64,000 nucleotides of DNA from Dechloromonas sp. ZY10 (GTDB lineage: Bacteria > Pseudomonadota > Gammaproteobacteria > Burkholderiales > Rhodocyclaceae), in assembly GCF_041378895.1 (NCBI RefSeq), contig NZ_CP144212.1, forward strand, positions 1,039,501 through 1,103,500, in the 5' to 3' direction. Of the stretch, positions 28,090-37,158 are shown piece by piece. The position numbers and the translations under genes are program-made. A model generated the notes under the pieces. The model saw nothing but the letters and a program-made list of their open reading frames with translations. It was not told the origin of the DNA and did not search any database. Each line of letters starts with the position of its first letter. Within the stretch, counting starts at the first letter, position 1.

Positions 28090-30008
28090 CGAGTAAGGAA
28101 ACGGGTGGAATGAGCAGGCTGGGACCATGGGTTGCCGTGGTTGCCTCGGTACTGGCCGGCTGCGCCGCACCGCGTGTGCCGCAAGACGAAACCTATGGCA
28201 AGATCGCCAATCAGGTCGAAGTGGCGCGCGAAACCGTTTCGAAGCCCAGCCGTGCTGCAGAACTCGCCAGCCGGGAGCTCAATGCCGCCCTGCTGCCACC
28301 CTTGCAGGTCGAAGCGCCCAAGGCCCCCCGGGTCAGTGAGCAGCGTTTCGATCTGTCGGTCACCAATGCGCCGGCCAATCAGGTCTTCATGGCCCTGGTT
28401 TCGGGCAGCCGCTACAGCATGCTTTTGCCCCCCGACTTGAGCGGCAACATCACGGTGAGCCTCAAGGATGTGACAGTGCGCGAAGCGCTGGATTCGATTC
28501 GCGACCTGTATGGGTACGATTTCCGGGTCCAGGGAACGCGCATCACCATCATTCCCAATACCTTGCAGACCCGCTTGTTCCAGATCAGCTACCTGGCCAG
28601 CAAGCGCGGCGGTACCTCGTCGACCCGGGTTTCTTCCAGCGGGATTGCTACCGGTGGTACCGGAACCGGGGCAACGGCTGGTGCTACTGGTGCCGGCACA
28701 ACTGGCGGTACGCCTAGCGGCGGGCAGGGGACTGCCGCCCAGGGAAATGTACTGAACGAAGCAGCCAGCGTATTTACCGGTGTCCTCAATGACTTCTGGT
28801 TCGATTTGTCCCAGGCGTTGGCTACGGTCTTGGCCTGTGAATTCGATGTTTCCCGCGCCAGCGGCTCTTCTAGCGCAATGAGCGTACTCGCCGGCCAGTT
28901 GATGGGCCAGCGAATCGACAAACTGAAGTGTCCGGAGGGGCGTAGCTATCTGATCAACAGCCAGTCCGGGGTGGTCATGGTGCGCGGTCTGCCTTCCGAA
29001 TTGCGCGAGGTTGAGCGTTTGCTCAAGGTCTTGCAGGCCAACATCGAACGACAGGTGATGATCGAGGCCAAGATTGTCGAGGTGGAGTTGAAGGACGAGT
29101 TCCGGACCGGCATCAACTGGGCTGCCTTTGACAAAAATGGCGGCCATCGTCTTTCTGCCAACGGCAATACCAACAACTATGCCTTCCCGGGTGGCCGTCC
29201 CATGGAAACCTTCAGCGGCCAGCTGGATGGCAATGGCAATCCAATCACCTATGCAGCCAGCCTGGCCGGAGCCACGACCGGTATTCTCAAGCAGTTTGCG
29301 GTGCCTGGTGCTTTGGGGCTGGCTTTCCAGACGGGCAATTTCGGTTCGCTGATCAACTTCCTGCAGACCCAGGGCAATGTTTACGTGATGTCGAATCCCC
29401 GGATTGCAACCTTGAACAACCAGAAGGCGGTGATCAAGGTCGGGTCCGACGATTATTACATCACGGCGGTGACACCACCGGCCCAGAACGCCAATACCAC
29501 CGGCAATACGGTCACCGCACCGACCATCACCGCGCAGCCCTTCTTTTCCGGGATCGCGCTCGATGTAACGCCGCAGATCGACGATACCGGCACCATCACC
29601 CTGCATATTCGTCCCTCGGTCACCGAGGTGTCCGAGCGCGACAAATCAATCAACTTCGGGCAGTTCGGGCAATACACCGTTCCTTACGCCTCGACCAAGG
29701 TCAAGGAAAGCGACAGCATTGTCCGTGTTCGTGACGGGATGATCGTGGCGATTGGCGGTTTGATGTCGGAAGGTCAGAGCAGTGGCGGCAACAAGGTGCC
29801 GGGGGTGGGCGACGTGCCGGTCGCTGGGCATCTGTTCAAGCAGACCGAACGTTCAACGCAGAAGCGTGAACTGGTGATCCTGCTCAAGCCGACCCTGATT
29901 CAGGAAGATGTGGATTGGCGTCAGGACCTGGAAGAAACCCAGGCTCGCCTGCGCGAGTACGACCCGGCAAGAATCCGCCAGGTACCGGATGTCTTCAGCA
30001 AGCCATGA
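28086..30008 (+). CDS. mshL: MSHA outer-membrane secretin MshL
   Basis: This secretin forms the outer-membrane pore for the pilus. The 640-residue precursor is a lipoprotein: the lipobox LAGC places the lipid-bearing Cys at residue 26. An N-domain follows (F-D-L-S-V-T-N-A-P-A-N-Q-V-F), then a Gly/Thr/Ala-rich linker at about 175-220. Next comes the Secretin_N fold (V-M-V-R-G-L-P-S-E-L-R-E-V-E) and the C-terminal secretin core (V-P-Y-A-S-T-K-V-K-E-S-D-S, V-P-x-L-G-D-like P-G-V-G-D-V-P-V-A-G). It starts in an ATGA overlap with mshK; an ATG at 28110 is an alternative. The DUF-like linker is a low-complexity stretch. Confidence 0.93.
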   Translation: MTSKETGGMSRLGPWVAVVASVLAGCAAPRVPQDETYGKIANQVEVARETVSKPSRAAELASRELNAALLPPLQVEAPKAPRVSEQRFDLSVTNAPANQVFMALVSGSRYSMLLPPDLSGNITVSLKDVTVREALDSIRDLYGYDFRVQGTRITIIPNTLQTRLFQISYLASKRGGTSSTRVSSSGIATGGTGTGATAGATGAGTTGGTPSGGQGTAAQGNVLNEAASVFTGVLNDFWFDLSQALATVLACEFDVSRASGSSSAMSVLAGQLMGQRIDKLKCPEGRSYLINSQSGVVMVRGLPSELREVERLLKVLQANIERQVMIEAKIVEVELKDEFRTGINWAAFDKNGGHRLSANGNTNNYAFPGGRPMETFSGQLDGNGNPITYAASLAGATTGILKQFAVPGALGLAFQTGNFGSLINFLQTQGNVYVMSNPRIATLNNQKAVIKVGSDDYYITAVTPPAQNANTTGNTVTAPTITAQPFFSGIALDVTPQIDDTGTITLHIRPSVTEVSERDKSINFGQFGQYTVPYASTKVKESDSIVRVRDGMIVAIGGLMSEGQSSGGNKVPGVGDVPVAGHLFKQTERSTQKRELVILLKPTLIQEDVDWRQDLEETQARLREYDPARIRQVPDVFSKP

Positions 30009-30943
30009 GCGACGATTCGCAGGATGAGCAACTGGCAGCCTCTCTGGCCAGCCTCGACAGCACTCTGGCCGGGGCGGTAGCCACCGGCCGATTGCCGGCA
30101 CCGCTGTATCTCGCGCATTTCGGCTTGCGTGAGGCGCCGTTTGGTATCACGCCCGATACCGAGTTCATCTGCACCACCCAGAGCCACCAGGAAGGGTTGA
30201 ACACCCTGATGCTTGCCTTGCAGGGTGGGGAGGGGTTCGTCAAAATCACCGGTGAAGTCGGTTGCGGCAAAAGCCTGCTCTGCCGGCGTCTGTTGCGCAT
30301 GCTTGAAGGCGGCGATTACGTGACCGCCTATTTGCCCAATCCGGCATTGTCGCCGGAAACTCTGTTGCGTTCGATTGCGGCCGAACTGGGGCTGGATTTG
30401 CCGGAAAACCGTCACCCCTACTGGTTGTTGCGTTTGCTTAACGAAGGTTTGCTCAGCTTTGCCGCGTGTGGCAAGAGCGTCCTGCTGGTGATTGACGAGG
30501 CGCAGGCGATACCGATCCAGACGCTGGAAATCCTGCGCTTGCTCTCGAACCTGGAAACCGAGAAGCGCAAGCTGATGCAGATCGTGCTTTTTGGGCAGCC
30601 CGAACTTGACCTTACCCTGGCCAATCCGGCGATCCGGCAGTTGTTGCAGCGGATTGCCTTCTCCTATCGCCTGACCGGCTTGCAGAAGGATGAATTGCAC
30701 CCCTATTTGCGCCATCGCTTGCGCACGGCTGGCTTGGCCGGAGGAGAGGTATTTGCCGATGATGCGGTCGCAACCTTGTACAAGGCAACCCGTGGTACGC
30801 CGAGGCTGGTCAATATCCTGGCTAATAAATGCCTGCTCGCCGTGTTTGGCGAAGGTGGCGTGATGGTCAAGTCGCGCCATGTCCGGGCTGCTGCGCGCGA
30901 CACCGAAGGTGCGCACCGGCCGTGGGGCTGGTGGGGCCGTTAA
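30005..30943 (+). CDS. mshM: MshM, ExeA-like AAA ATPase
   Basis: This is a 312-residue AAA+ ATPase of the ExeA/GspA/MshM group. The N-terminal L-A-H-F-G-L-R-E-A-P-F-G-I-T-P segment is diagnostic. Walker A is GEVGCGKS at 83-90, Walker B is L-L-V-I-D-E-A-Q, and the sensor region has R-G-T-P-R-L-V-N. The ATGA overlap with mshL fixes the start at 30005. In the related type II system the partner pair helps place the secretin in the envelope, and a similar role is likely here. Confidence 0.9.
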   Translation: MSDDSQDEQLAASLASLDSTLAGAVATGRLPAPLYLAHFGLREAPFGITPDTEFICTTQSHQEGLNTLMLALQGGEGFVKITGEVGCGKSLLCRRLLRMLEGGDYVTAYLPNPALSPETLLRSIAAELGLDLPENRHPYWLLRLLNEGLLSFAACGKSVLLVIDEAQAIPIQTLEILRLLSNLETEKRKLMQIVLFGQPELDLTLANPAIRQLLQRIAFSYRLTGLQKDELHPYLRHRLRTAGLAGGEVFADDAVATLYKATRGTPRLVNILANKCLLAVFGEGGVMVKSRHVRAAARDTEGAHRPWGWWGR

Positions 30944-30955
30944 CGGGGGAATTGC

Positions 30956-31996
30956 GTGAGCCTGATCAATCGAATGTTGCAAGACCTGGATCAGCGTCAG
31001 GGCGCAGCCGGCACGCCGGCGGCCTTACCGGCCGGTGTCCGGGTGGCTGCGGCCGGACCGGCAGCCGGGCCGCGGTTGCGCCCCCAGGTTGCGCTGCTCG
31101 GCCTGCTAGGCTTGGGGTTGGCGGCTGGTTTCCATTTTTGGGACGGTCCCTTGCCCTTTTTGCCGAAACCCGAAATAGCGGTTGCCGTGCCGGTCTCCAT
31201 GGATGCACTGTCGGTACCGGCAGCGGTACAAACGGTACCGGTGGCACCGACTGTCGAGGCCCCAGCCGAACCGGCAGATAATCCGGCTCCCGAGGTGGCG
31301 GCAGCACCGGCTGAGTCGCCTGTGCCACGCCCGCGCAAGCCGGCAGGCGAAGCCGGCGCCCGGCTGAATCCGACGCGTGACGTGGCAGCCAAGGCGGTGG
31401 CTGCGCCGGTGGAGAAAAATGTGGCGCGTAGCGATCGGCAGAATGTCGCTGATTTTCACTACCGCCAATCGCTCGATGCTTACGCCCTCGGGCGAACGAC
31501 GGAAAGCCTGGCGCAAGCCCGGGAGGCCTTGCGCCTTGATCCCGAGCATCTCGATGCCCGCCAATTGCTGCTTCGCCAACTGGTCGAGCAGCGTGACATG
31601 GACAGCGCACGGAGTACGGTGCGCGAAGGTTTGCAGCGACATCCGGAACAGATCGCCTGGATCAAGCTGGCCTTGCGGCTGGAACTGGAAAAAGGCGATC
31701 TGAATGCTGCGCGCACCTTGGTTGATCAGGCTCCGCCGGCAGCGTTGGCTCAGGCCGATTTCCAGGCGCTGGCCGGAATGCTGGCACAACGCCAGGGGCG
31801 GCAAGGCGATGCCGCCGACCACTTCCGCACTGCCCTCGGGCGTAATCCTGCCGATGGCCGTTCGTGGATCGGCCTGGGGCTGGCTCTCGAAGCGCAGGGG
31901 CATGAGCCGGAAGCACGCGAGTCCTTCCGCCGTGCTTTGGCGAGCGAAGGCCTGCCGGCTGAGCTGCAGGCGCTGGCCCAGAAAAAGACGCGTTGA
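30956..31996 (+). CDS. mshN: MshN-like TPR membrane protein
   Basis: This is a bitopic protein of 346 residues. The N-terminus MSLINRMLQDLDQRQG is characteristic of MshN. A membrane helix lies at about 42-60, then comes an Ala/Pro/Val-rich periplasmic linker (65-150) and a C-terminal TPR array (about 160-340; repeats with A-L-G-R-T-T-E-S-L-A-Q-A-R-E-A-L-R-L-D-P). It starts at a GTG after GGGGGA, 12 nt after mshM, and ends the msh locus. A 20-bp palindrome follows 16 nt after its stop. Confidence 0.86.
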   Translation: MSLINRMLQDLDQRQGAAGTPAALPAGVRVAAAGPAAGPRLRPQVALLGLLGLGLAAGFHFWDGPLPFLPKPEIAVAVPVSMDALSVPAAVQTVPVAPTVEAPAEPADNPAPEVAAAPAESPVPRPRKPAGEAGARLNPTRDVAAKAVAAPVEKNVARSDRQNVADFHYRQSLDAYALGRTTESLAQAREALRLDPEHLDARQLLLRQLVEQRDMDSARSTVREGLQRHPEQIAWIKLALRLELEKGDLNAARTLVDQAPPAALAQADFQALAGMLAQRQGRQGDAADHFRTALGRNPADGRSWIGLGLALEAQGHEPEARESFRRALASEGLPAELQALAQKKTR

Positions 31997-32007
31997 GCGA
32001 ATTGGTT

Positions 32008-32035
32008 GCATTTTCACGGTCGACCGTGAAAGTGC
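32008..32035. repeat. Intergenic palindrome between mshN and recQ
   Basis: The 20-bp core TTTCACGGTCGACCGTGAAA (32012-32031) is a perfect palindrome. The flanks extend it to 28 bp (GCA/TGC) with one T-G mismatch. It starts 16 nt after the mshN stop and lies between convergent genes. An A-run (32037-32042) follows on the right, so it does not look like a standard plus-strand terminator. Confidence 0.88.
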
Positions 32036-32069
32036 GCAAAAAACCACCTGTTGCTCCGGATCAGCGGGC

Positions 32070-33911
32070 TTAATGCGGGCTGTTACGGATCAGGTTCAGT
32101 AATTCTTCGCCGTAATGTTCGATCTTGGCGCTGCCCATGCCGCTGACCGTGGTGAGCAGGCCGCGACTGGTCGGGCGAACCTCAGCCAGTTCGCGCAGGG
32201 TCTTGTCGTGCAGGATGACGTAGGCCGGTACGCCTTGTTCGCGCGCGGTGTCGCTGCGCCAGCGCCGCAATTCCTGAAATAGCGCTTCGTCTTCCGGGTT
32301 CAGGTTGCTGGCGGCAGCGCTACTGCTGCTGCGCCCACTGCTGACCGTCTTACGGCTGACCCGGCGCAGTTCGACCCGGCGTTCGCCCTTGAGCACCGCA
32401 CGCGCGGCGTCGGTCAGTTGCAGTGCGCCGTGTTCGGCCAGGTCGATGTGGATCAGGCCAGCGGCAGCCAGCTGGCGGAAAACGCTCTTCCAGCTGCGTT
32501 CGTCGAGATCGGCGCCGACCCCGAAGGTTGGCAGTTGATCGTGACCCCACTGCTTGATCTTGTCGTTGAGCTTGCCGCGCAGCACGTCGATCAAATGGCT
32601 GGCGCCAAAGCGCATGCCGGTGCGGAAGACCGCCGACAGCGCCTTCTGGGCGGCTTGCGTGCCATCCCACAGTTCCGGCGGCTCCTGGCAGATGTCGCAG
32701 TTGCCGCAGGCCGCGCGTTCCTCGCCAAAGTAGTTGAGCAGTACCTGGCGGCGGCAGCGCGGGGCTTCGCAATAGGCCAGCAAGGCGCTCAGGCGCTGGG
32801 CTTCGAGAATCTTCTGGCCTTCGCCGGCGCTGCTTTCAGCAATCCGCGCGTGTTGCAGGGCCACGTCCTGCATGCCGTAGGCCATCCAGGCTTCGGCGGC
32901 TTCGCCGTCGCGGCCGGCGCGGCCGGTTTCCTGGTAGTAGGCTTCGATGCTCTTGGGCAGGTCGAGGTGGGCGACGAAGCGTACATCCGGCTTGTCGATG
33001 CCCATCCCGAAGGCGATCGTCGCGCACATGATCAGGCCTTCTTCGCGCAGGAAGCGGCGCTGGTTGCTGGCGCGTTCTTCGGCAGGCAGGCCTGCATGGT
33101 AGGGCAGGGCCGGGTAGCCTTCGGCGGAGAGCCAGGCGGCGGTTTCCTCGACCTTCTTGCGCGACAGGCAGTAGACGATCCCGGCCTGGCCTCTGCGCCC
33201 ATCGAGGAAAGCGAGCAACTGCTTTTTGGCATTGTCCTTTTCGACCACGGTGTAGCGGATATTGGGTCGGTCGAAGCTGGAGAGGAAAACCCGGGCGTCG
33301 GTCAGGCCCAGACGCTGCAGCATTTCCTGGCGGGTGGCCTGGTCGGCGGTGGCGGTCAGTGCGATCCGGGGCACGCGCGGGTAGCGCTCGTGCAGGGTCG
33401 ATAGCTGCAGGTATTCCGGACGGAAGTCGTGGCCCCATTGCGAGACGCAGTGGGCTTCATCGATGGCGAACAGCGCCAGCTTGCCGGCCTCGTCCAGCGC
33501 ATCGAGCATCGCCAGCGTGCGGTCGAGCAGCAGGCGCTCCGGGGCAATGTAGACCAGGTCGAGGTCGCCGCTGAAGACGGCTTGCTCGATCGCCTGCGCA
33601 GCGCGCCAGTCGAGGGTCGAGTTGAGGCAGGCGGCGCGCACGCCAAGCTGGGTCAGCGCATCGACCTGGTCCTGCATCAGCGCGATCAGCGGCGAAACGA
33701 CCACCGCGCAGCCGGGGCGGAGCAGGGCCGGAATCTGGTAGCACAGGCTCTTGCCGCCGCCGGTCGGCATCAGCACCAGCGCATCACCACCGGTAGCGAC
33801 GTGGTCGATGATTTCGGCCTGGGCACCCCGGAAGGCGGGATAGCCGAAGACCTCGCGCAGGACATCGAGCGCGCTGCGGGGTAGGGGCTGGGAAGAAACG
33901 CGGTTATTCAC
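32070..33911 (-). CDS. recQ: ATP-dependent DNA helicase RecQ
   Basis: RecQ is a 3'-5' DNA helicase in recombination and repair. The 613-residue protein has the Q-like F-R-G-A-Q motif, Walker A PTGGGKS (49-55), the DEAH box ([14 protein letters not shown]), an RQC zinc site with four Cys (C-R-R-Q, C-G-N-C-D-I-C), a Ser-rich linker, and a C-terminal HRDC domain (about 530-610). The only reasonable start is a GTG at 33911 whose bases are part of a GGTCGACC palindrome; no Shine-Dalgarno precedes it, so the start is somewhat uncertain. It ends a minus-strand run from the TPR gene at 38.3 kb. Confidence 0.95.
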   Translation of the reverse strand: MNNRVSSQPLPRSALDVLREVFGYPAFRGAQAEIIDHVATGGDALVLMPTGGGKSLCYQIPALLRPGCAVVVSPLIALMQDQVDALTQLGVRAACLNSTLDWRAAQAIEQAVFSGDLDLVYIAPERLLLDRTLAMLDALDEAGKLALFAIDEAHCVSQWGHDFRPEYLQLSTLHERYPRVPRIALTATADQATRQEMLQRLGLTDARVFLSSFDRPNIRYTVVEKDNAKKQLLAFLDGRRGQAGIVYCLSRKKVEETAAWLSAEGYPALPYHAGLPAEERASNQRRFLREEGLIMCATIAFGMGIDKPDVRFVAHLDLPKSIEAYYQETGRAGRDGEAAEAWMAYGMQDVALQHARIAESSAGEGQKILEAQRLSALLAYCEAPRCRRQVLLNYFGEERAACGNCDICQEPPELWDGTQAAQKALSAVFRTGMRFGASHLIDVLRGKLNDKIKQWGHDQLPTFGVGADLDERSWKSVFRQLAAAGLIHIDLAEHGALQLTDAARAVLKGERRVELRRVSRKTVSSGRSSSSAAASNLNPEDEALFQELRRWRSDTAREQGVPAYVILHDKTLRELAEVRPTSRGLLTTVSGMGSAKIEHYGEELLNLIRNSPH

Positions 33912-33922
33912 GGTCGACCGTG
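33909..33922. repeat. Palindrome overlapping the recQ start
   Basis: CACGGTCGACCGTG is a perfect 14-bp palindrome, one base short of TTC/GAA symmetry on the flanks. It lies 52 nt after the lpxH stop, and its left end supplies the GTG start codon of recQ on the minus strand. A hairpin here in the mRNA would overlap the recQ initiation site. Confidence 0.8.
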
Positions 33923-33974
33923 GAAAAGGCTGGTTTTTGCTGCCTTGCCGCGACCCGGGCGCTGCGGCTCGGCA

Positions 33975-34703
33975 TCAGGCAGTCGGCCAGCGGTGGCGGG
34001 TGAGTGCCTCGCCGTCCCAGGCGAGGTAGTCGCCGTGGGTTTCGTGCCAATCGCCGAGAACCCAGCGCTCGACGTGGATGCCATCGACGATGTGATCGTG
34101 GGTCGCCGGCTGGTGCGTGTGGCCGTGGATGAAGGTGGCGTAGCCGTGGTCGCGCAGGAAATCGTCAGTTGCCGCAGCCTGCAGGTCGCTGTAGGGCGAG
34201 TCCTTGGTCTGTTGGCTGGCGATGCTCTGGGCGCGCATCTGCGCGGCCAGTTGGCGTCGCTGCTCGCGTGGGCGGGCGAGGAAAGCCTGTTGCCAGGCCG
34301 GGTCACGCAATTGGCTGCGCACCTGCTGATAAGCAAGGTCGTCAAGGCAGAGCGCATCGCCGTGGGCGAGCACGAACTGCCACTCGGGCGTAGACAGGAT
34401 GTAGGGTTCGCGCAGCAGCTGGCAGCCACAGGCCTGTGCAAATTCCTCGCCCAGCAGGAAGTCGCGATTGCCGTGCAGTACGCCGATGCGGACGCCGGCC
34501 TCGCTGGTCGCACGCAAGCCGGCGACAATGCGGGCGTTGTCCGGGTCGCTGAGGTCGTCGTCGCCGATCCAGGCTTCAAACAGATCGCCGAGCAGATACA
34601 GCTCGCGGGCCTGGCGCACCGGGCCGGCGAGAAAATCGAGAAACAGACCGGTCACCCCGGGCGATTGGGGTGACAGGTGCAGATCGGAAGCAAAAAGGAT
34701 CAA
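33975..34703 (-). CDS. lpxH: UDP-2,3-diacylglucosamine diphosphatase LpxH
   Basis: LpxH cleaves UDP-2,3-diacylglucosamine to lipid X in lipid A synthesis, at the inner membrane surface. The calcineurin-like metal ligands are all visible: F-A-S-D-L-H-L at the N-terminus, L-G-D-L-F-E, H-G-N-R-D, A-H-G-D and H-G-H-T-H. Length is 242 residues. Its ATG overlaps the ppiB stop by four bases. The ppiB-lpxH pairing is common in proteobacteria. Confidence 0.95.
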   Translation of the reverse strand: MILFASDLHLSPQSPGVTGLFLDFLAGPVRQARELYLLGDLFEAWIGDDDLSDPDNARIVAGLRATSEAGVRIGVLHGNRDFLLGEEFAQACGCQLLREPYILSTPEWQFVLAHGDALCLDDLAYQQVRSQLRDPAWQQAFLARPREQRRQLAAQMRAQSIASQQTKDSPYSDLQAAATDDFLRDHGYATFIHGHTHQPATHDHIVDGIHVERWVLGDWHETHGDYLAWDGEALTRHRWPTA

Positions 34704-35197
34704 ACGATTTCTGCTTTTTCGATGATCACGTCTTCGACCGGAACGTCCTGATGGAAGCCCTTGTTGCCGGTACGCACGGCACGGATGGCATCGACCACTT
34801 CCAGGCCTTCGACCACTTCGCCGAACACGCAGTAGCCCCAGCCCTGGCCCATCGGTGCCTTGAAGTCGAGGAAGTCGTTGTCGACGGTGTTGATGAAGAA
34901 CTGGGCGGTGGCCGAGTGCGGGTCGTTGGTGCGGGCCATGGCGATGCTGCCGCGCTTGTTCTTGAGGCCGTTGGCGGCTTCGTTCTCGATCGGGGCCTGG
35001 GTCGGCTTCTGCTCCATGCCGACAGCAAAACCGCCGCCCTGGATCATGAAGTTCTTGATCACGCGGTGAAAAACAGTGCCGTTGTAGTGGCCGGCTTCGA
35101 CATAGGCCAGGAAGTTGGCAACCGTCTTCGGAGCCTTCTCGGCATCCAGCTTGAGGGTAATAGCGCCGTGGTTGGTGGTCAGCTTGACTTGCGACAT
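34700..35197 (-). CDS. ppiB: Cytoplasmic peptidyl-prolyl isomerase PpiB
   Basis: This cyclophilin-type prolyl isomerase of 165 residues has no signal peptide, so it is cytoplasmic. The active-site motifs [13 protein letters not shown] and Q-F-F-I-N are present, and G-Y-C-V-F-G-E-V follows. It lies 12 nt after a second, exported cyclophilin of the same fold, so the two are probably paralogues from a tandem duplication. It overlaps lpxH by four bases. Confidence 0.95.
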   Translation of the reverse strand: MSQVKLTTNHGAITLKLDAEKAPKTVANFLAYVEAGHYNGTVFHRVIKNFMIQGGGFAVGMEQKPTQAPIENEAANGLKNKRGSIAMARTNDPHSATAQFFINTVDNDFLDFKAPMGQGWGYCVFGEVVEGLEVVDAIRAVRTGNKGFHQDVPVEDVIIEKAEIV

Positions 35198-35209
35198 GAT
35201 GGGGAGTCC

Positions 35210-35797
35210 TTATTTTTCGGAAATGATTTTGACGTTCTGGATAATGATCGGAGTCACCGGAACGTTTTCGTAATAGCCCTGGTTGCCGGTCGGCACCTTG
35301 GCAATCTTGTCAACGATGTCCATCCCCTGCGTGACCTTGCCGAAAACGGCATAGCCCCAGGCGCGCCCATCGGTCGGAGCGCGGTGGTTGAGGAATTCGT
35401 TGTTTTTCAGGTTGATGAAGAATTGCACCCGCGCCGAGTGGGGGTCGGCAGTACGGGCCATGGCAATCGTGCCGCGCTCGTTGCCGAGGCCGTTGCCGGC
35501 TTCGTTCTGCAATGCCGGGGTGCGGGCCTTCTTTTCTTCCATCGACTGGTTGAAACCGCCACCTTGAATCATGAAGCCGTCGATCACGCGGTGAAAGATC
35601 GTGCCTTCGTAAAAGCCATGCTTGGCGTTGTAAAGAAACATTTCGACCGTGCGCGGGGCCTTCTCGGGGTACAACTCAAGCGTGACCTTGCCCTGTGAGG
35701 TGGTCATTTCGACAGTCGGCACGGCCAGGGCCAGTGCGGAACACAGCAGACCGGCGAGCAGACTGCCGCTGCGGGCAATAAACGATGTGTGGCGCAT
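35210..35797 (-). CDS. ppiA: Periplasmic peptidyl-prolyl isomerase (PpiA-like)
   Basis: This cyclophilin has 195 residues with an N-terminal signal peptide (SGSLLAGLLCSALALA|VPTVEM), so it acts in the periplasm on folding envelope proteins. The core motifs F-H-R-V-I-D-G-F-M-I-Q-G-G and Q-F-F-I-N are intact. I chose the ATG at 35797 because AAGGGAG precedes it and its first base overlaps the upstream stop; a start 30 nt earlier lies in the neighbouring gene. It is adjacent to ppiB and to a cell-wall enzyme. Confidence 0.92.
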   Translation of the reverse strand: MRHTSFIARSGSLLAGLLCSALALAVPTVEMTTSQGKVTLELYPEKAPRTVEMFLYNAKHGFYEGTIFHRVIDGFMIQGGGFNQSMEEKKARTPALQNEAGNGLGNERGTIAMARTADPHSARVQFFINLKNNEFLNHRAPTDGRAWGYAVFGKVTQGMDIVDKIAKVPTGNQGYYENVPVTPIIIQNVKIISEK

Positions 35798-37158
35798 CAG
35801 GCGCTCCCTTCGTAGATGATTTTCCATTTGCCATCTTCCTTCTGCCAGTACTGCCGCTTCTTCATCCGGTTGTCCAGATTGTTGCTGCGGTAGTCCTGCT
35901 CAAAGGTGACGACAACCACTTCTTCCTTGCCCGGGTTGCGGAAAACGGAGAGGTTGTCGAGCTTGACCTTGATCCATTCCTTGCCGGCGCCGACCTGTCG
36001 CTTCTGGGTGGCAAACTGGTCGAAATCCTGCTTGTCTCCTGAACGGAAGCGCTTCGAGTAATGCTTGAGGTAGCGTTCGACATCGCGACTTTCCCAGTCG
36101 CTGCGCCAGGCTTCGATGCTGCGGTTGAGTTCGCCGCGTTCCTTGTTCCAGTCGTCGAGCGACAGCCATTCAATCGAATTGCTGATGATCACCGGGGTGA
36201 CGCCGACCTGCAGGTTTTTGGCTACGGCATCCAGGTCCTGATTGGCGAGTACCACACAGCCATCGGAGGCACGCGGTGGCCGGGCATAGGTGTCGGAGGG
36301 GGTGCCGTGTAGCCAGATGCCGCTGCCGCCCCGGCCCTGGCGCTTGTCCAGTTCGTTCGGGTAATTGAGCGGAAAGGCACCGCTACCGTAGAGGTCAGCA
36401 AGCTTCTGGCGCGGCAGGTTGGCGGTGATGTGATAAACGCCGATCGGGGTCTTTTTGTCACCCTCGATCAGCTTGTCGGTGCCCAGCTTGCCATGGGTGA
36501 CATAGTAGTCGGCGACAAAGCGTGGACGACCGCCGTTCTGGGTATCGTTCTCGTAGAGGTACAGTCGCGAACGCTTGGTGTCCACCACGATGGCGTGCTT
36601 CTGGTCCGGTTGCATCTGCAGCAGATAACGCGGAACGGCATCACCCGGGGGTTTTTCACGGTAGGCGTTGAGGCGCGCCAAGGCTTCCGCGCGGAGGTCG
36701 GCAACCTTGTCCGCCGGGGCATTGTTCAGCGCGCCAAAGCTTTGGATCGGGCGGCTGCGGGCCAGCAGCAAATCGCCACGGATCAGGTGTGCTAGGCGGT
36801 AGTTCGGATACTGCTTGAGCAAATTTTCGGTCAAAGCCAAGGCTTCGTTCAGCCGGTTGGCCTCAATCTCACGAAAAATCCGGGTCAGGCGGGCTTCCGG
36901 TGCCGAGTCTGAAACGGTCGCTGGCAATCCGCGCCCAGCCACGCTTGTGGTGGCAGCAAGGGCGGTGACAGAGGCAGTTGCAGCAGCTGCTTTGGGCAGC
37001 GGGCGGGAGGTGCTGGGCGTATTCGCCGCAGCGCCCTTCTTGCTGGCGACCACTCGGGTGGTCGGCCCCTTGTCCTTCTCCTTGTGTTCCTGGACCTTGG
37101 CTTGTGCCGCGAGCGGCAGGCTGACGCAGAGCGCCAGCATCGTCAGCTTGCCTTGCAT
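35797..37158 (-). CDS. L,D-transpeptidase with TPR-like and NTF2-like domains
   Basis: This is an exported peptidoglycan-modifying enzyme of 453 residues. A signal peptide starts at the ATG 37158 (MQGKLTMLALCVSLPLAAQA|K). A Lys/Ala-rich linker and a helical TPR-like region (E-A-L-A-L-T-E-N-L-L-K-Q-Y-P-N) follow. The YkuD catalytic domain lies at about 185-320, with the motif HG...SDGCV and Cys301 as nucleophile. The C-terminal ~110 residues form an NTF2/SnoaL-like domain of the kind found in Cds6-family transpeptidases. The gene upstream encodes a TPR protein with the same type of C-terminal domain and overlaps by one base. Cross-linking or lipoprotein attachment is the expected chemistry; the exact substrate is unknown. 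Confidence 0.88.
   Translation of the reverse strand: MQGKLTMLALCVSLPLAAQAKVQEHKEKDKGPTTRVVASKKGAAANTPSTSRPLPKAAAATASVTALAATTSVAGRGLPATVSDSAPEARLTRIFREIEANRLNEALALTENLLKQYPNYRLAHLIRGDLLLARSRPIQSFGALNNAPADKVADLRAEALARLNAYREKPPGDAVPRYLLQMQPDQKHAIVVDTKRSRLYLYENDTQNGGRPRFVADYYVTHGKLGTDKLIEGDKKTPIGVYHITANLPRQKLADLYGSGAFPLNYPNELDKRQGRGGSGIWLHGTPSDTYARPPRASDGCVVLANQDLDAVAKNLQVGVTPVIISNSIEWLSLDDWNKERGELNRSIEAWRSDWESRDVERYLKHYSKRFRSGDKQDFDQFATQKRQVGAGKEWIKVKLDNLSVFRNPGKEEVVVVTFEQDYRSNNLDNRMKKRQYWQKEDGKWKIIYEGSA

Noticed and set aside
27939-29606. 555-codon ORF opposite mshL
   Set aside because: Shadow of the secretin gene; its composition reflects the complement of mshL.
33908-34579. 223-codon minus-strand ORF in another frame of lpxH
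   Set aside because: Thr/Ser-rich translation typical of a shifted frame; lpxH in its own frame has all metal ligands.
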